Notes under the pieces: generated by a model
What the model was told of the DNA's origin: nothing
Databases searched by the model: none
Seen by the model: the letters and a program-made list of their open reading frames with translations, nothing else
Assembly (NCBI GenBank): GCA_947503835.1
Contig: CANNFM010000023.1
Location: forward strand, 1-64,000
DNA: 64,000 nucleotides
DNA from: an uncultured Aquimarina sp.
Lineage (GTDB): Bacteria > Bacteroidota > Bacteroidia > Flavobacteriales > Flavobacteriaceae
Direction of reading: 5' to 3'
Program-made: the position numbers and the translations under genes
Shown here: piece by piece, positions 55,513 to 64,000 of the stretch
How positions within the stretch are numbered: the first letter of the stretch is position 1
Layout of the letters: each line of letters opens with the position of its first letter

Positions 55513-58371
55513 ATGAAAAGAAAATCTACTATTACCTTTTTGTTCTTGCTTTTTACTATTGTTTCGTTTTATGCGCAAGAATCTAAAGTAATTAGAGGAA
55601 CGGTGATTGATCCTGACGCCAACCTTCCGTTATTTGGAGCTACTGTTGTCTTATTAGATAATTCAGGAGCAACTGTTACGGGAGTGGTTACCGATATGTT
55701 TGGTGAATTCGTGATCAGGACCAGAACAAGTGGAAAAGCTACCTTACGGGCAAGTTATATAGGCTTTGCTACTAGAATCTTTGGAATAGAGCTTACTGAA
55801 AGTGAAATCAATGTTGGTAATATTATATTGAACACTGATGCTGCAGAACTGGACCAGGTAGTAGTTATAGGTAATGTTGAAGGAAAATCCAAAGCATTGA
55901 ACTTGCAACGTACAGCAGATAATATCAAAAATGTTGTTTCGGCTGATCTTATTGGTCGTTTCCCAGATTTAAATGTTGCTGAAGCCTTACAAAGAGTTTC
56001 GGGGGTTAATATTTCTCGAGATAAAGGAGAAGGGTCTACAGTAAGTATAAGAGGTACTCCATTAAACTATACCACTATCCAGGTTAATGGAGAGCAAATC
56101 CCAAGTGTACAGGTAGATGGATCCGGAGGGTCAAGAACAGAATCATTAGACCTTATTCCTGCAGATCAGCTAGCTTTTATGGAGGTGACTAAAGTACCGA
56201 CACCTGATATGGATGGTGATGCGATTGGAGGTACCGTAAACCTCAAAACAGCCGTAGCCAGAAGATATGCATTAGGAATTAAAGCAGAGTCTGGTTTTGG
56301 ATATAATGACATATCATCGGGACTTAATTCTTTAAACAGGTTACGAATCGATAAGCGATTTTTCAAAACCGATAATATGCCTCAAGGTAAACTTGGAATT
56401 ATTCTAGGAGGAAGTATGTTTAGTTCTAATAATTCTGAACATAGAACCGATGCAGTTTGGGATTCTGTAAATGTTATCCAGGAAAATGCGGATTTTTTTG
56501 TAATAGATGAGTATCAATATAGGATTACTGAAAATGAAAGGGAACGTTTTGGAGCTACAGCAACTTTAGACTATAAATTTGATAGTAATAACAGGATTAT
56601 ATTTAATTATGTGTATAGTAGACGTCAGGATACGGATGTACGTAATCGTTTCAGATGGGAAAGTCAATTTAATAGTGGAGGAAGATATCAAACACTTGAT
56701 TCTATAACCAATGGAAGAGTACGTCGTGATATTAATATTTCTGATGAGCTAAAAGAAAATAGCACCTTCAATTTAGATGGTTCACACCGATTAGGAAGTT
56801 GGGATGTTGACTGGAAAGCATTTTATACATTTTCTGAACGAAGACTTAATAGGGAAGTAGGAAACTTTCAACGAGAGGGCCTTAACATAATAGCCGATAA
56901 TCCACTAGGAGTATATGGAGAAGAGCCAAATTTTCGTCTTTCAACAGTAGAGGAAGGATTAAGCGCATATGATCCTTTCTTCTATTCTGAAACAGGTAGA
57001 TTTGAAGAGGATTTTGAAACAGTAGATGCCGACAATTTGGTTGGGAAACTAGATTTTACCAAACATTTTCAATTTAATCAGTACCCAGGTATCATAAAAT
57101 TTGGAGGAAAGTATCGTACTCAATCCAATGATAAGTTTAGAAAGGATAGAACAACTGTAGTTAATGATCCTAATGATATCATAAAAGAAGAAGAGTTTTT
57201 TTTACGTTCATTATCTGGTGTAGAACCCACGAATTACTTATACGGAGATTATCGTTTTGGGCCTCTTATTGGAGCGGATCAATTTAGAAACGTTCTTGCT
57301 ACAAATAGAAGGTTTCTTGAAGAGTCTGATCAGGTGTTGGCAGAAGCTCTTAGAACATCTGCTAATAATACTTATGAGACCGAAGAAAACATTTATTCGG
57401 GGTATGCAATGGTAAAAATAGAATTTGAAAAATTGATGATATTAGCCGGGCTACGTTATGAGTACAATGAAGTGCTGTACGATGCTTTCGATGTGACAAG
57501 GTCTGGTAATACAGTAATACCTACTCCTATTCAAGGAGGGAATGAATACAATTTTTTGCTTCCTAATGTACATCTAAAATATAGTCTTACAGATTATACA
57601 TCTTTACGCCTTTCTGGAGTAATGAACTATGCTCGTCCAAATTTTAATGATATAGTACCTTTTTCAGATCTTAATGAAGATGATCGTCGTTTAAGGTTAG
57701 GAAATTCGGACTTGCAGCCCGCCGAGGCCATTAATGTAGATTTGTTATTCGAACATTATTTTCAAGATGTAGGTGTTATTTCCTTGGGAGGGTTTTATAA
57801 AAATATCGATCAATTTCAATTTCAACGAATCACTCCTGTTTTACCAGAGAGTTTCCCTGGGTTTGATGGTACAGCTGGTTATTTTTTCACGCAGCCACAA
57901 AATGGAGAAACAGCTACGGTGCTTGGGCTTGAATTTAATTTCTTTAGAACTCTTGGTTTTTTACCTGGATTTTTAAAGAACTTTAATGTAGAAGGTAATT
58001 ATACCTATACCTACTCTGATGCTTTTACCCAAGATCGCGATAATATTAAACTTCCTGGTCAGGCAGATCATACCTTCAATGCCGCCTTGGCTTTTGATTA
58101 TAAAACATTTTCGGCTAGGGTATCTGCCAATTATAATGGTAGTTTTTCGACATCTCTGGGTAGTAATGAACAACAAGATAATTTTCAAGATGATCGACTT
58201 CAGATTGATGCCAATGCATCTTTACGAGTGGGTAAAAATTTACGCTTTTATATAGAAGGAGTAAATCTAAGTAATGAGCCTACAATCCGTTACGAAGGTG
58301 ATAAAAGTCGCCTTACCAGAAGGGCTTATTTTGGATGGTCTACAAGGGCTGGAGTGAGTTATACATTATAA
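55513..58371 (+). CDS. TonB-dependent receptor, not SusC-type
   Basis: A 952-residue outer-membrane receptor. Signal peptide ending FYAQ, a carboxypeptidase-D-like beta-sandwich (about 25-110), then AELDQVVVIGNVEG and a plug with PDLNVAEALQRVSGV, SIRGTPLNYTTIQVNGEQIP and TPDMDGDAIGGTVNLKT. These plug phrases mark the TonB-Xanth-Caul-type receptors rather than SusC. The barrel ends GVSYTL. No SusD partner follows. Instead, two lipoproteins (58396 and 60055) occupy that place. Probably imports an oligosaccharide or another large nutrient; the ligand is unknown. Confidence 0.92.
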   Translation: MKRKSTITFLFLLFTIVSFYAQESKVIRGTVIDPDANLPLFGATVVLLDNSGATVTGVVTDMFGEFVIRTRTSGKATLRASYIGFATRIFGIELTESEINVGNIILNTDAAELDQVVVIGNVEGKSKALNLQRTADNIKNVVSADLIGRFPDLNVAEALQRVSGVNISRDKGEGSTVSIRGTPLNYTTIQVNGEQIPSVQVDGSGGSRTESLDLIPADQLAFMEVTKVPTPDMDGDAIGGTVNLKTAVARRYALGIKAESGFGYNDISSGLNSLNRLRIDKRFFKTDNMPQGKLGIILGGSMFSSNNSEHRTDAVWDSVNVIQENADFFVIDEYQYRITENERERFGATATLDYKFDSNNRIIFNYVYSRRQDTDVRNRFRWESQFNSGGRYQTLDSITNGRVRRDINISDELKENSTFNLDGSHRLGSWDVDWKAFYTFSERRLNREVGNFQREGLNIIADNPLGVYGEEPNFRLSTVEEGLSAYDPFFYSETGRFEEDFETVDADNLVGKLDFTKHFQFNQYPGIIKFGGKYRTQSNDKFRKDRTTVVNDPNDIIKEEEFFLRSLSGVEPTNYLYGDYRFGPLIGADQFRNVLATNRRFLEESDQVLAEALRTSANNTYETEENIYSGYAMVKIEFEKLMILAGLRYEYNEVLYDAFDVTRSGNTVIPTPIQGGNEYNFLLPNVHLKYSLTDYTSLRLSGVMNYARPNFNDIVPFSDLNEDDRRLRLGNSDLQPAEAINVDLLFEHYFQDVGVISLGGFYKNIDQFQFQRITPVLPESFPGFDGTAGYFFTQPQNGETATVLGLEFNFFRTLGFLPGFLKNFNVEGNYTYTYSDAFTQDRDNIKLPGQADHTFNAALAFDYKTFSARVSANYNGSFSTSLGSNEQQDNFQDDRLQIDANASLRVGKNLRFYIEGVNLSNEPTIRYEGDKSRLTRRAYFGWSTRAGVSYTL

Positions 58372-58395
58372 TTTTTGAACATCAAAACCTACAAA

Positions 58396-60012
58396 ATGAA
58401 AGTATTAAAATATATATTGTCAACATTCATACTACTGTTATTTTCTTGTGAGAATAACGAAGTTAGTTTTGAACTTCCTGCACCTGCAATTGTTGTCCAG
58501 GGAGAAACATCTGACCTTGTTGTGCAGCAACCGGGTAATACGATTTTTCAACAATATAGCTTACAAGCTGCTGGCGGATTGCAAACTTTAGAAGTATTTC
58601 TGGATGGTCAACTTTTTGAGATGATTTCCTTTGATGATGAGGTTTCTGCGACTTATTTTTTTGAATATCTTATTCCATTAGGCACTCCAAATGGGACAAG
58701 ATCAGAATTTAGGTTTGTATTAACAGATTTAAGTGGTCAACAAGCAAATGAAGTAATACAACTTTTGGTCGATTTTACTTTTATAGAATCCCAGGAAATT
58801 ATTAATGGAACCGAAGTTACCAGGATAAAAGGAAGACTGAACGAGGATTACACTCTAGAATCTGCAAAAAAATACCTTATAGACAGTATCTTCTCAGTTG
58901 AAAATAATAGTATATTAACTGTAGAAGCTGGTACCGAAATATATTTTAAAACTTTTGATACAGACCAGCAAACATCAAGATTAGTCATTACTCAAGGGTC
59001 AAAAATAATGGCTGAAGGGACCGCAAATAGTCCTATTGTTTTCACTAGTGATAAGTTACTCAAAAATGAAACCCCTACTATTAACGACTGGGGAGGAGTA
59101 GTATTATACGGAAATGCACCTTCTAATGCAGGAAGTGTAGTTCTTGATGCGGGATTTAGATATGGAGGTAACGAACCCAATGATGATTCTGGTGTGCTGC
59201 GCTATATCCGTAGTGAATATGCCGGAAAAGCAAATGATAACGATGCACATGCTTTTAAATTTTTCGGCGTGGGATCTGGCACCCAGATAGATCACTTGCA
59301 GGTATTCAGAAATCGTAATATAGCATTTAGACTCAAAGGTGGTCGCGTAGACCTTAAGTATATGTCGGCAATTGGCCATGGAGGTTATGGACTATGGGCT
59401 GATGAAGGTTGGCAAGGTAAAGGTCAGTTCTGGGTATTCCAAACCGATTTAGAGGCCAATACAACACCTACACCTTTCTGGAATCAAGCTCGATCTGTAG
59501 AAATGCGAAACGATGGTGATAACTTCTTACTAGAGCCAAGAACCACTTTCACAATTAGTAATGTTACTAGTATTGGAAATGGAAGCAACGTAGGAAATGG
59601 TACCCGAAGAGGAGTGCGTATCAGACGTGGTGCCATAGGTACTTTACAAAATGCTTTGTTTACAGAATTTCCTGATGATGGAGCCAGAGTTGAAGATCTG
59701 GATATAGCCGAACTCGGTGTAAATATGATCTTTGACAATATAAGATCATATAATAATAATGATAACTATGATCAGGAAGCCGAAACCGTGTTTTTTAACG
59801 ATCCAGGAGATCTGTTTAATGTAACCGAAGATCCTGTACCGGGAATTTCTTTAACCAGTTTTGTTGGCTCGACTCCTTCTGCCTTTGATCCTTCAAGTTT
59901 AGGGAGTTTCTTTACCAGTGCCCCATATATAGGTGCTATAGAAAGTGCTGCTAATGATTGGACTACTGAAGGAGACAGTTGGTTTAAAAACCTTGACGGC
60001 TCATTTAGATAA
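58396..60012 (+). CDS. Repeat-rich surface lipoprotein, first of a pair
   Basis: A 538-residue lipoprotein from ATG 58396 with lipobox FSC (C18). An N-terminal beta-rich domain (about 30-140) is followed by a long segment that looks like a right-handed beta-helix (LTVEAGTEIYFK, NDWGGVVLYGNAP, FRLKGGRVDLKYMSAIGHG). The tail SAPYIGAIESAANDWTTEG closely resembles the tail of the next protein. It starts 24 bp after the TonB receptor and probably serves as its surface partner for binding ligand. Not recognised as a named family; no catalytic motif seen. Role inferred only from position and export. Confidence 0.75.
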   Translation: MKVLKYILSTFILLLFSCENNEVSFELPAPAIVVQGETSDLVVQQPGNTIFQQYSLQAAGGLQTLEVFLDGQLFEMISFDDEVSATYFFEYLIPLGTPNGTRSEFRFVLTDLSGQQANEVIQLLVDFTFIESQEIINGTEVTRIKGRLNEDYTLESAKKYLIDSIFSVENNSILTVEAGTEIYFKTFDTDQQTSRLVITQGSKIMAEGTANSPIVFTSDKLLKNETPTINDWGGVVLYGNAPSNAGSVVLDAGFRYGGNEPNDDSGVLRYIRSEYAGKANDNDAHAFKFFGVGSGTQIDHLQVFRNRNIAFRLKGGRVDLKYMSAIGHGGYGLWADEGWQGKGQFWVFQTDLEANTTPTPFWNQARSVEMRNDGDNFLLEPRTTFTISNVTSIGNGSNVGNGTRRGVRIRRGAIGTLQNALFTEFPDDGARVEDLDIAELGVNMIFDNIRSYNNNDNYDQEAETVFFNDPGDLFNVTEDPVPGISLTSFVGSTPSAFDPSSLGSFFTSAPYIGAIESAANDWTTEGDSWFKNLDGSFR

Positions 60013-60054
60013 TTAGATGAATCAAAAAATAATAAAACTTAAAAATTAGATGAT

Positions 60055-61722
60055 ATGAAAACATATTTTAAACTTTTTACGAACAAAACGGTTTTTCTGG
60101 CAATAGTAATGCTTGTCTTTATTTTTGCTTGTAGTAGTGACGATGATGGTGGAGGAAATAATAATGGAGGGGGTGATCCTGATCCAAATGCTCCTACTAT
60201 AGGAATTACTGGGGAAACTACGATCATAGGTAAAGCAGGAGAAACCTTTAGTGTAGACCTTACTTTAAATGCCCCTGGAGGAAATAAGGAACTGGTAGTA
60301 TATTTTGGTGGTGGAGTTTTAGAAATCATTCCTTTGGATAATGATGCGACTTCATTTACCTACAATACACAAACGGTACCTGCCGATGCTAACGAAGGAC
60401 AAAATTTTGAATATGAATTCTTATTAGCTGATAATTCAGATCAGGATTCTGATAGAGTTGCCTTTACAGTAAGTGCAGCTATATATGATACGATCGAAGT
60501 AGGAGGAGAATCTCTTTATAATGTGACCATTCCGGATACAGGTATCATTGAAGAAGGAGTTACATTTGCTGCAGATCGTGATTATTATATTACGAAATCA
60601 ATGACTTTTGATGCGGGTAGTTCGCTAACTATCCAGGAGGGTGTAACAGTATACATGAAAATACCGGTAGAGGTTGTAGATTTACCTGTAGAAATTGCTA
60701 TTAAACCTGGAGCTGATTTATCTATCGTAGGTACTTCAACAAATCCAGTAGTAATGACTCCTTCGTCTTCTCTTACAGGAGTTCCTGAACCAGCAGATTG
60801 GAGTAAACTTAGTGTAGGTGAGGTAGGAACTGCTTTTACTGGAGGTACCATACAATACTTAAGAACAGAATATGCCTCAGATGGTATTAGATTAATAAAT
60901 CTTGACAACTCTAATACAATCGAGTATATTCAATCTTTTTGGGCCGGTGATGAAGGTATTTATCTTACTGATGGAAATGTAAACGCAAAATATCTGGTTG
61001 CCACTAATAGTGATGATGAAAGTTTTAGATTAGGTGATACATATACTGGTAAGCTTCAATTTGGAATTGCGGTGTTAACTGAGGCTTTAGACGATAAATA
61101 TGCCTTGCAAATACAGGCGCCTTCAGAACCAATAATATCTAATTTTACCATAGTTGGCCCTGGAAGCACGGTCGTAGATGAGATTTACGGAATGCGTTTC
61201 CAAACAGGAGGTGGAGCTGGTGATGGAAGAGTGTATAATACGATCATAGCAAGTTTTCCTCTAAGAGGAGTAAGAATAGCTAATAAACTTGAGGTTGCTG
61301 AAGATCTGGATGGTCCAAGAGTATTTGCATACTCCTATGTATTTGATATAGGAACGCAAGCATATAGAGATGATAGAAAGGCAGCAGATCTTGATCCTGA
61401 TCCGGTTCATATAAATCCTTTTCATGGACATTTAGACGGAAGTGATGTTTTTCAAAATCCGTTTTTTAATAATGTAACAGGTCTTACATATACCAATGAT
61501 AATGCAGAGGGATACCCTCTATATACACCAACTTTGGAAACTATCGCGGGTATTGGTACAAACGATTTCATTCCTGATGCTACTCCTACAGCAAAAGAAA
61601 ATCATGATCCAAGTACGGTTGATCCATTTTTTACTTCTGTAACCTATGTAGGTGCAGTAGAAAATGAAGCAGGAGACTGGACCGTGGGATGGGTGAAAAA
61701 TCCTGACGGAACCATAAGATAA
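60055..61722 (+). CDS. Repeat-rich surface lipoprotein, second of a pair
   Basis: A 555-residue lipoprotein with signal FIFAC (lipobox, C26) followed by an acidic, glycine/asparagine-rich linker (SSDDDGGGNNNGGGDPD) that resembles a surface-export spacer. Layout as in the preceding protein: a beta-rich N-domain, then a beta-helix-like region (SLTIQEGVTVYMKIP, EYIQSFWAGDEGIYLTDG), ending TSVTYVGAVENEAGDWTVGW. The two are diverged paralogues, 42 bp apart. Probably a surface binding protein working with the TonB receptor; not otherwise characterised here. Confidence 0.75.
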   Translation: MKTYFKLFTNKTVFLAIVMLVFIFACSSDDDGGGNNNGGGDPDPNAPTIGITGETTIIGKAGETFSVDLTLNAPGGNKELVVYFGGGVLEIIPLDNDATSFTYNTQTVPADANEGQNFEYEFLLADNSDQDSDRVAFTVSAAIYDTIEVGGESLYNVTIPDTGIIEEGVTFAADRDYYITKSMTFDAGSSLTIQEGVTVYMKIPVEVVDLPVEIAIKPGADLSIVGTSTNPVVMTPSSSLTGVPEPADWSKLSVGEVGTAFTGGTIQYLRTEYASDGIRLINLDNSNTIEYIQSFWAGDEGIYLTDGNVNAKYLVATNSDDESFRLGDTYTGKLQFGIAVLTEALDDKYALQIQAPSEPIISNFTIVGPGSTVVDEIYGMRFQTGGGAGDGRVYNTIIASFPLRGVRIANKLEVAEDLDGPRVFAYSYVFDIGTQAYRDDRKAADLDPDPVHINPFHGHLDGSDVFQNPFFNNVTGLTYTNDNAEGYPLYTPTLETIAGIGTNDFIPDATPTAKENHDPSTVDPFFTSVTYVGAVENEAGDWTVGWVKNPDGTIR

Positions 61723-61894
61723 TAGTCAAAGTGTAAATTTGTTTTCAATTCCATGCCTCGGAAAGAGAGGTCCAAAATAAGGGAAAAAGTAAGGCGTTAT
61801 TAATTTTTTTGATAATAATTATTAAGTAGATTGTTGTTGATTGCGTCATACAAAATTTTTGGACTTCTCTTTCCTTTTTTTATTTATCAGTCTC

Positions 61895-63196
61895 ATGAAA
61901 ATATTATTAATCGATATCAGTATATTCCTTTCACTTTTATTTATGGTGAACCTGGGTTATGCCCAGGCTCTAGAAAAAAACCTAGCGCCAGAGATACAGC
62001 ATATTGATTATAAGGCATCACCAAGACCCGACCGGATAATACTTACACTTACGGAAGATCCATCTAGTGAGATTATGATTACCTGGAGAACAGATGCTAC
62101 TGTAACTAAAGGAATCGCACAGATAGTCAAAGTAGAAAAACAATTTGATTATTATGAAAAAGCTATAAACAAGCCTTCAATACCAACAGAAATCACTTCG
62201 GTAGAAGAAGAACAGGTTATCTATCATCATGTAAAGTTTGATGCTCTAACCCCAAAGACACTATATGCCTATCGAGTCGGCGATGGGATGCATTGGAGTG
62301 AGTGGATACAATTTAAAACTTCTGAAGAAAAGTTTGAGAAACCGTTCCAGTTTCTATATTTAGGAGATGCCCAAAATGATATTTTTTCCTTATGGTCTAA
62401 GGCTATAAGAGGGGCATTTAAAAAAGCACCAAATGCCCGGTTTGCTTTGCATGTGGGAGACTTAATTAACCACTCCCAAAACAATTATGAATGGGGTGAA
62501 TGGTTTGAAGCCAGTGGTTTCATCCCAAAAATGATACCTACAATCGCAGCTTTAGGAAATCATGAGTATGTAAAAGATAGTACAAATCATAAAGTTGGGA
62601 TTAGTAATCTATGGGATCCGCAATTTAATTTTCCAAATAATGGTCCGAATGGGTTTGGTGATCGTACGTATTACATAGATTATCTTAATTGTAAAGTGAT
62701 TTGCCTTGATTCTAATATGGAAATTGAAGCACAAACTTCTTGGTTAGAAAAAGTTCTTGCAAAAAACGATCAACAATGGGTTATTGTTTTTTTTCATCAC
62801 CCTGTAATCTCGGCAGCAAGAGGAAGAGTTAATGAAGATATTTTAAAACACTGGAAACCATTATTTGATAAGTATAAAGTGGACCTCGTATTACAAGGGC
62901 ATGATCATGTGTACGGCCGTGGAAATAAAGTGAACTCTGGATTGGGGAAATGGAATGAAAATTCGGGTACAACCTATGTGGTTTCTGTAAGTGGAAGAAA
63001 GATGTATTCGCTTAGTGATCATCCTTGGATGGATAAAAAAGGCGAAAATATTCAACTATTTCAAGTAATTACAGTCGATAAAAACACTTTAAATTTTAAG
63101 GCGTATTCTCTTGACGATGAATTGTTTGATCATTTTGAACTTGTGAAGCAAGAGAATACTGTTAATACATTAAAAGAACTACCTTTAAAAGAATAG
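61895..63196 (+). CDS. Purple acid phosphatase-like metallophosphoesterase, secreted
   Basis: A 433-residue protein from ATG 61895, with signal peptide MKILLIDISIFLSLLFMVNL...YAQ. The N-terminal fibronectin-like domain (IMITWRTDATVTKGIAQI) is followed by a calcineurin-like phosphoesterase domain. The metal motifs are LGDAQ, HVGDLINH, ALGNHEYV, FFHHPV and QGHDHVYGRG, the set expected for purple acid phosphatases. It would hydrolyse phosphate esters outside the cytoplasm. It is 170 bp after the lipoprotein pair and 8 bp before the next gene. A phosphatase in a glycan locus may remove phosphate substituents, or support phosphate scavenging; both are speculative. Confidence 0.88.
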   Translation: MKILLIDISIFLSLLFMVNLGYAQALEKNLAPEIQHIDYKASPRPDRIILTLTEDPSSEIMITWRTDATVTKGIAQIVKVEKQFDYYEKAINKPSIPTEITSVEEEQVIYHHVKFDALTPKTLYAYRVGDGMHWSEWIQFKTSEEKFEKPFQFLYLGDAQNDIFSLWSKAIRGAFKKAPNARFALHVGDLINHSQNNYEWGEWFEASGFIPKMIPTIAALGNHEYVKDSTNHKVGISNLWDPQFNFPNNGPNGFGDRTYYIDYLNCKVICLDSNMEIEAQTSWLEKVLAKNDQQWVIVFFHHPVISAARGRVNEDILKHWKPLFDKYKVDLVLQGHDHVYGRGNKVNSGLGKWNENSGTTYVVSVSGRKMYSLSDHPWMDKKGENIQLFQVITVDKNTLNFKAYSLDDELFDHFELVKQENTVNTLKELPLKE

Positions 63197-63204
63197 TATA
63201 ACTT

Positions 63205-64000
63205 ATGATCTTAAAAAAGCATACAATCCTATGTATCTCTTACCTGTTTGTATGTACTTCTTTCAATGTACAGGGACAGCAAGAGTCATTGTCGAATATT
63301 ACTGTATCATTACAAAATGATACGCTTTATCTTCAGAATAAACATGTAAGTTTTACCTATTTATGGAATAATGGAAATCTTATATTAAAGGAAGCAAAAG
63401 AGAATGCTACAACCCAAAGACTTAGGTTTTCTGATAATGAAACCCCTAGTTTATATCTCCCTAAAGAAGATGTTGTTCCTTCAGATGCTAAAATGGAAGT
63501 GGAGGATAAACTTACATTTCCAAACGAATATCTACATAAAGAGGTTTCTATTTACTTCAAATTGGCGAGTTTAGAAGTAAAACATCTTATTAAAATATAT
63601 CCAAATACCTCGGCAATCTCACATACTTATTTTCTAAAAGGAAAAGCTAAAGCCTCAGAATGGGCGATGAATAAAAAGACAGAACTTACAATGATTGAAA
63701 AGAATCATCAAAATGATGCGACAGAATCAGAACGAATAGGTAGCATTCCTTTTGATGGCAACCATTGGAAAACAACCATAATATCTTTCAAAGAAGCTAC
63801 GGATTATCATGATAATTTAGTTTTTGAAAAAGAGATGTTATCATATCGTAAAAAGCAAGAGATGAGCGGTAACATCCTTTTGGGAATACACCCACAAAAA
63901 AAAACTGCTTTTTTTTTGATCAAAGAGGCGCCTATTAGTCACAGTCAACAATATTATTCTGGTTACGACTTTCAGATTGATAATAAAAGTATCACCGTGA
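63205..64000 (+). CDS. Secreted protein, N-terminal part only, possible GH36-like alpha-galactosidase
   Basis: An open frame from ATG 63205 to the window end (265 codons, no stop). A signal peptide, MILKKHTILCISYLFVCTS, is followed by NVQGQ. The mature part is beta-sandwich-like: NDTLYLQNKHVSFTYLWNNG, EVKHLIKIYPNTSAISHTYF and SGNILLGIHPQKKTAFFLIK. This style resembles the N-terminal supersandwich of GH36-type alpha-galactosidases, but no catalytic motif lies within the window. It lies 8 bp after the phosphatase gene and probably shares its transcript. Confidence 0.7.
   Translation, partial: MILKKHTILCISYLFVCTSFNVQGQQESLSNITVSLQNDTLYLQNKHVSFTYLWNNGNLILKEAKENATTQRLRFSDNETPSLYLPKEDVVPSDAKMEVEDKLTFPNEYLHKEVSIYFKLASLEVKHLIKIYPNTSAISHTYFLKGKAKASEWAMNKKTELTMIEKNHQNDATESERIGSIPFDGNHWKTTIISFKEATDYHDNLVFEKEMLSYRKKQEMSGNILLGIHPQKKTAFFLIKEAPISHSQQYYSGYDFQIDNKSITV

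Overview
The window looks like the chromosome of a marine, polysaccharide-degrading member of the Bacteroidota, most likely Flavobacteriaceae. The evidence is low G+C DNA, SusC/SusD and other TonB-dependent receptors, two hybrid two-component systems (HTCS), type IX secretion (T9SS) C-terminal tags, many surface lipoproteins, four formylglycine sulfatases and a complete hexuronate catabolic set. The genus cannot be fixed from sequence alone. No rRNA, intact tRNA, CRISPR array or intact transposase was seen.

Left block (1-21.5 kb): an 85-bp hairpin-bearing tandem repeat and a 22-bp repeat lie at the edge. Two tandemly duplicated secreted Asp-box beta-propeller proteins follow, one carrying a ricin-like module. 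Next come a sulfatase/FGE/galE operon, HTCS 1, a SusC/SusD pair and a second sulfatase. This is a utilisation locus for a sulfated polysaccharide. It has no recognisable glycosidase or lyase, so the propeller proteins are the best candidates for backbone-cleaving enzymes. A shared promoter motif links four of its transcription units.

Middle block (about 21.8-33.0 kb): two direct repeats resembling a tRNA-Ser 3' end plus a downstream motif bracket about 11.1 kb that is unrelated to polysaccharide use. It holds a TauE/SafE permease, a PEP synthase, a flavodoxin-like protein, an AhpD-like protein, a dicarboxylate symporter and a persulfide dioxygenase-rhodanese/SQR sulfide-oxidation pair. It also carries at least five decayed genes: Bro-N, a small membrane protein, an HPF/RaiA-like protein, an outer-membrane barrel and an OmpA C-terminus. 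It looks like an old integrative island that splits two polysaccharide loci.

Right block (33.2-64 kb): uxaC-lacI, a GH2 beta-glucuronidase-like enzyme, a compact FGE-like protein, uxuA, an SDR mannonate oxidoreductase, kdgK, eda, a DctPQM TRAP transporter and two sulfatases. Together these give uptake and conversion of glucuronate or galacturonate to pyruvate and glyceraldehyde 3-phosphate. Copies of one palindrome, TGCAATCGATTGCA, lie in four promoter regions of this block and point to a local LacI regulon. HTCS 2 follows, with a GH2 enzyme carrying a malectin-like domain, a TonB receptor without SusD, two related repeat-rich lipoproteins, a purple-acid-phosphatase-like protein and the start of a further secreted protein cut by the window edge.

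Taken together, secreted propeller proteins and sulfatases would attack a sulfated, uronate-containing glycan, the TonB systems and the TRAP transporter would import products, and the Uxa/Uxu/Kdg/Eda route would burn the uronic acid. The substrate (ulvan-like, glycosaminoglycan-like or other) is not settled by the sequence.
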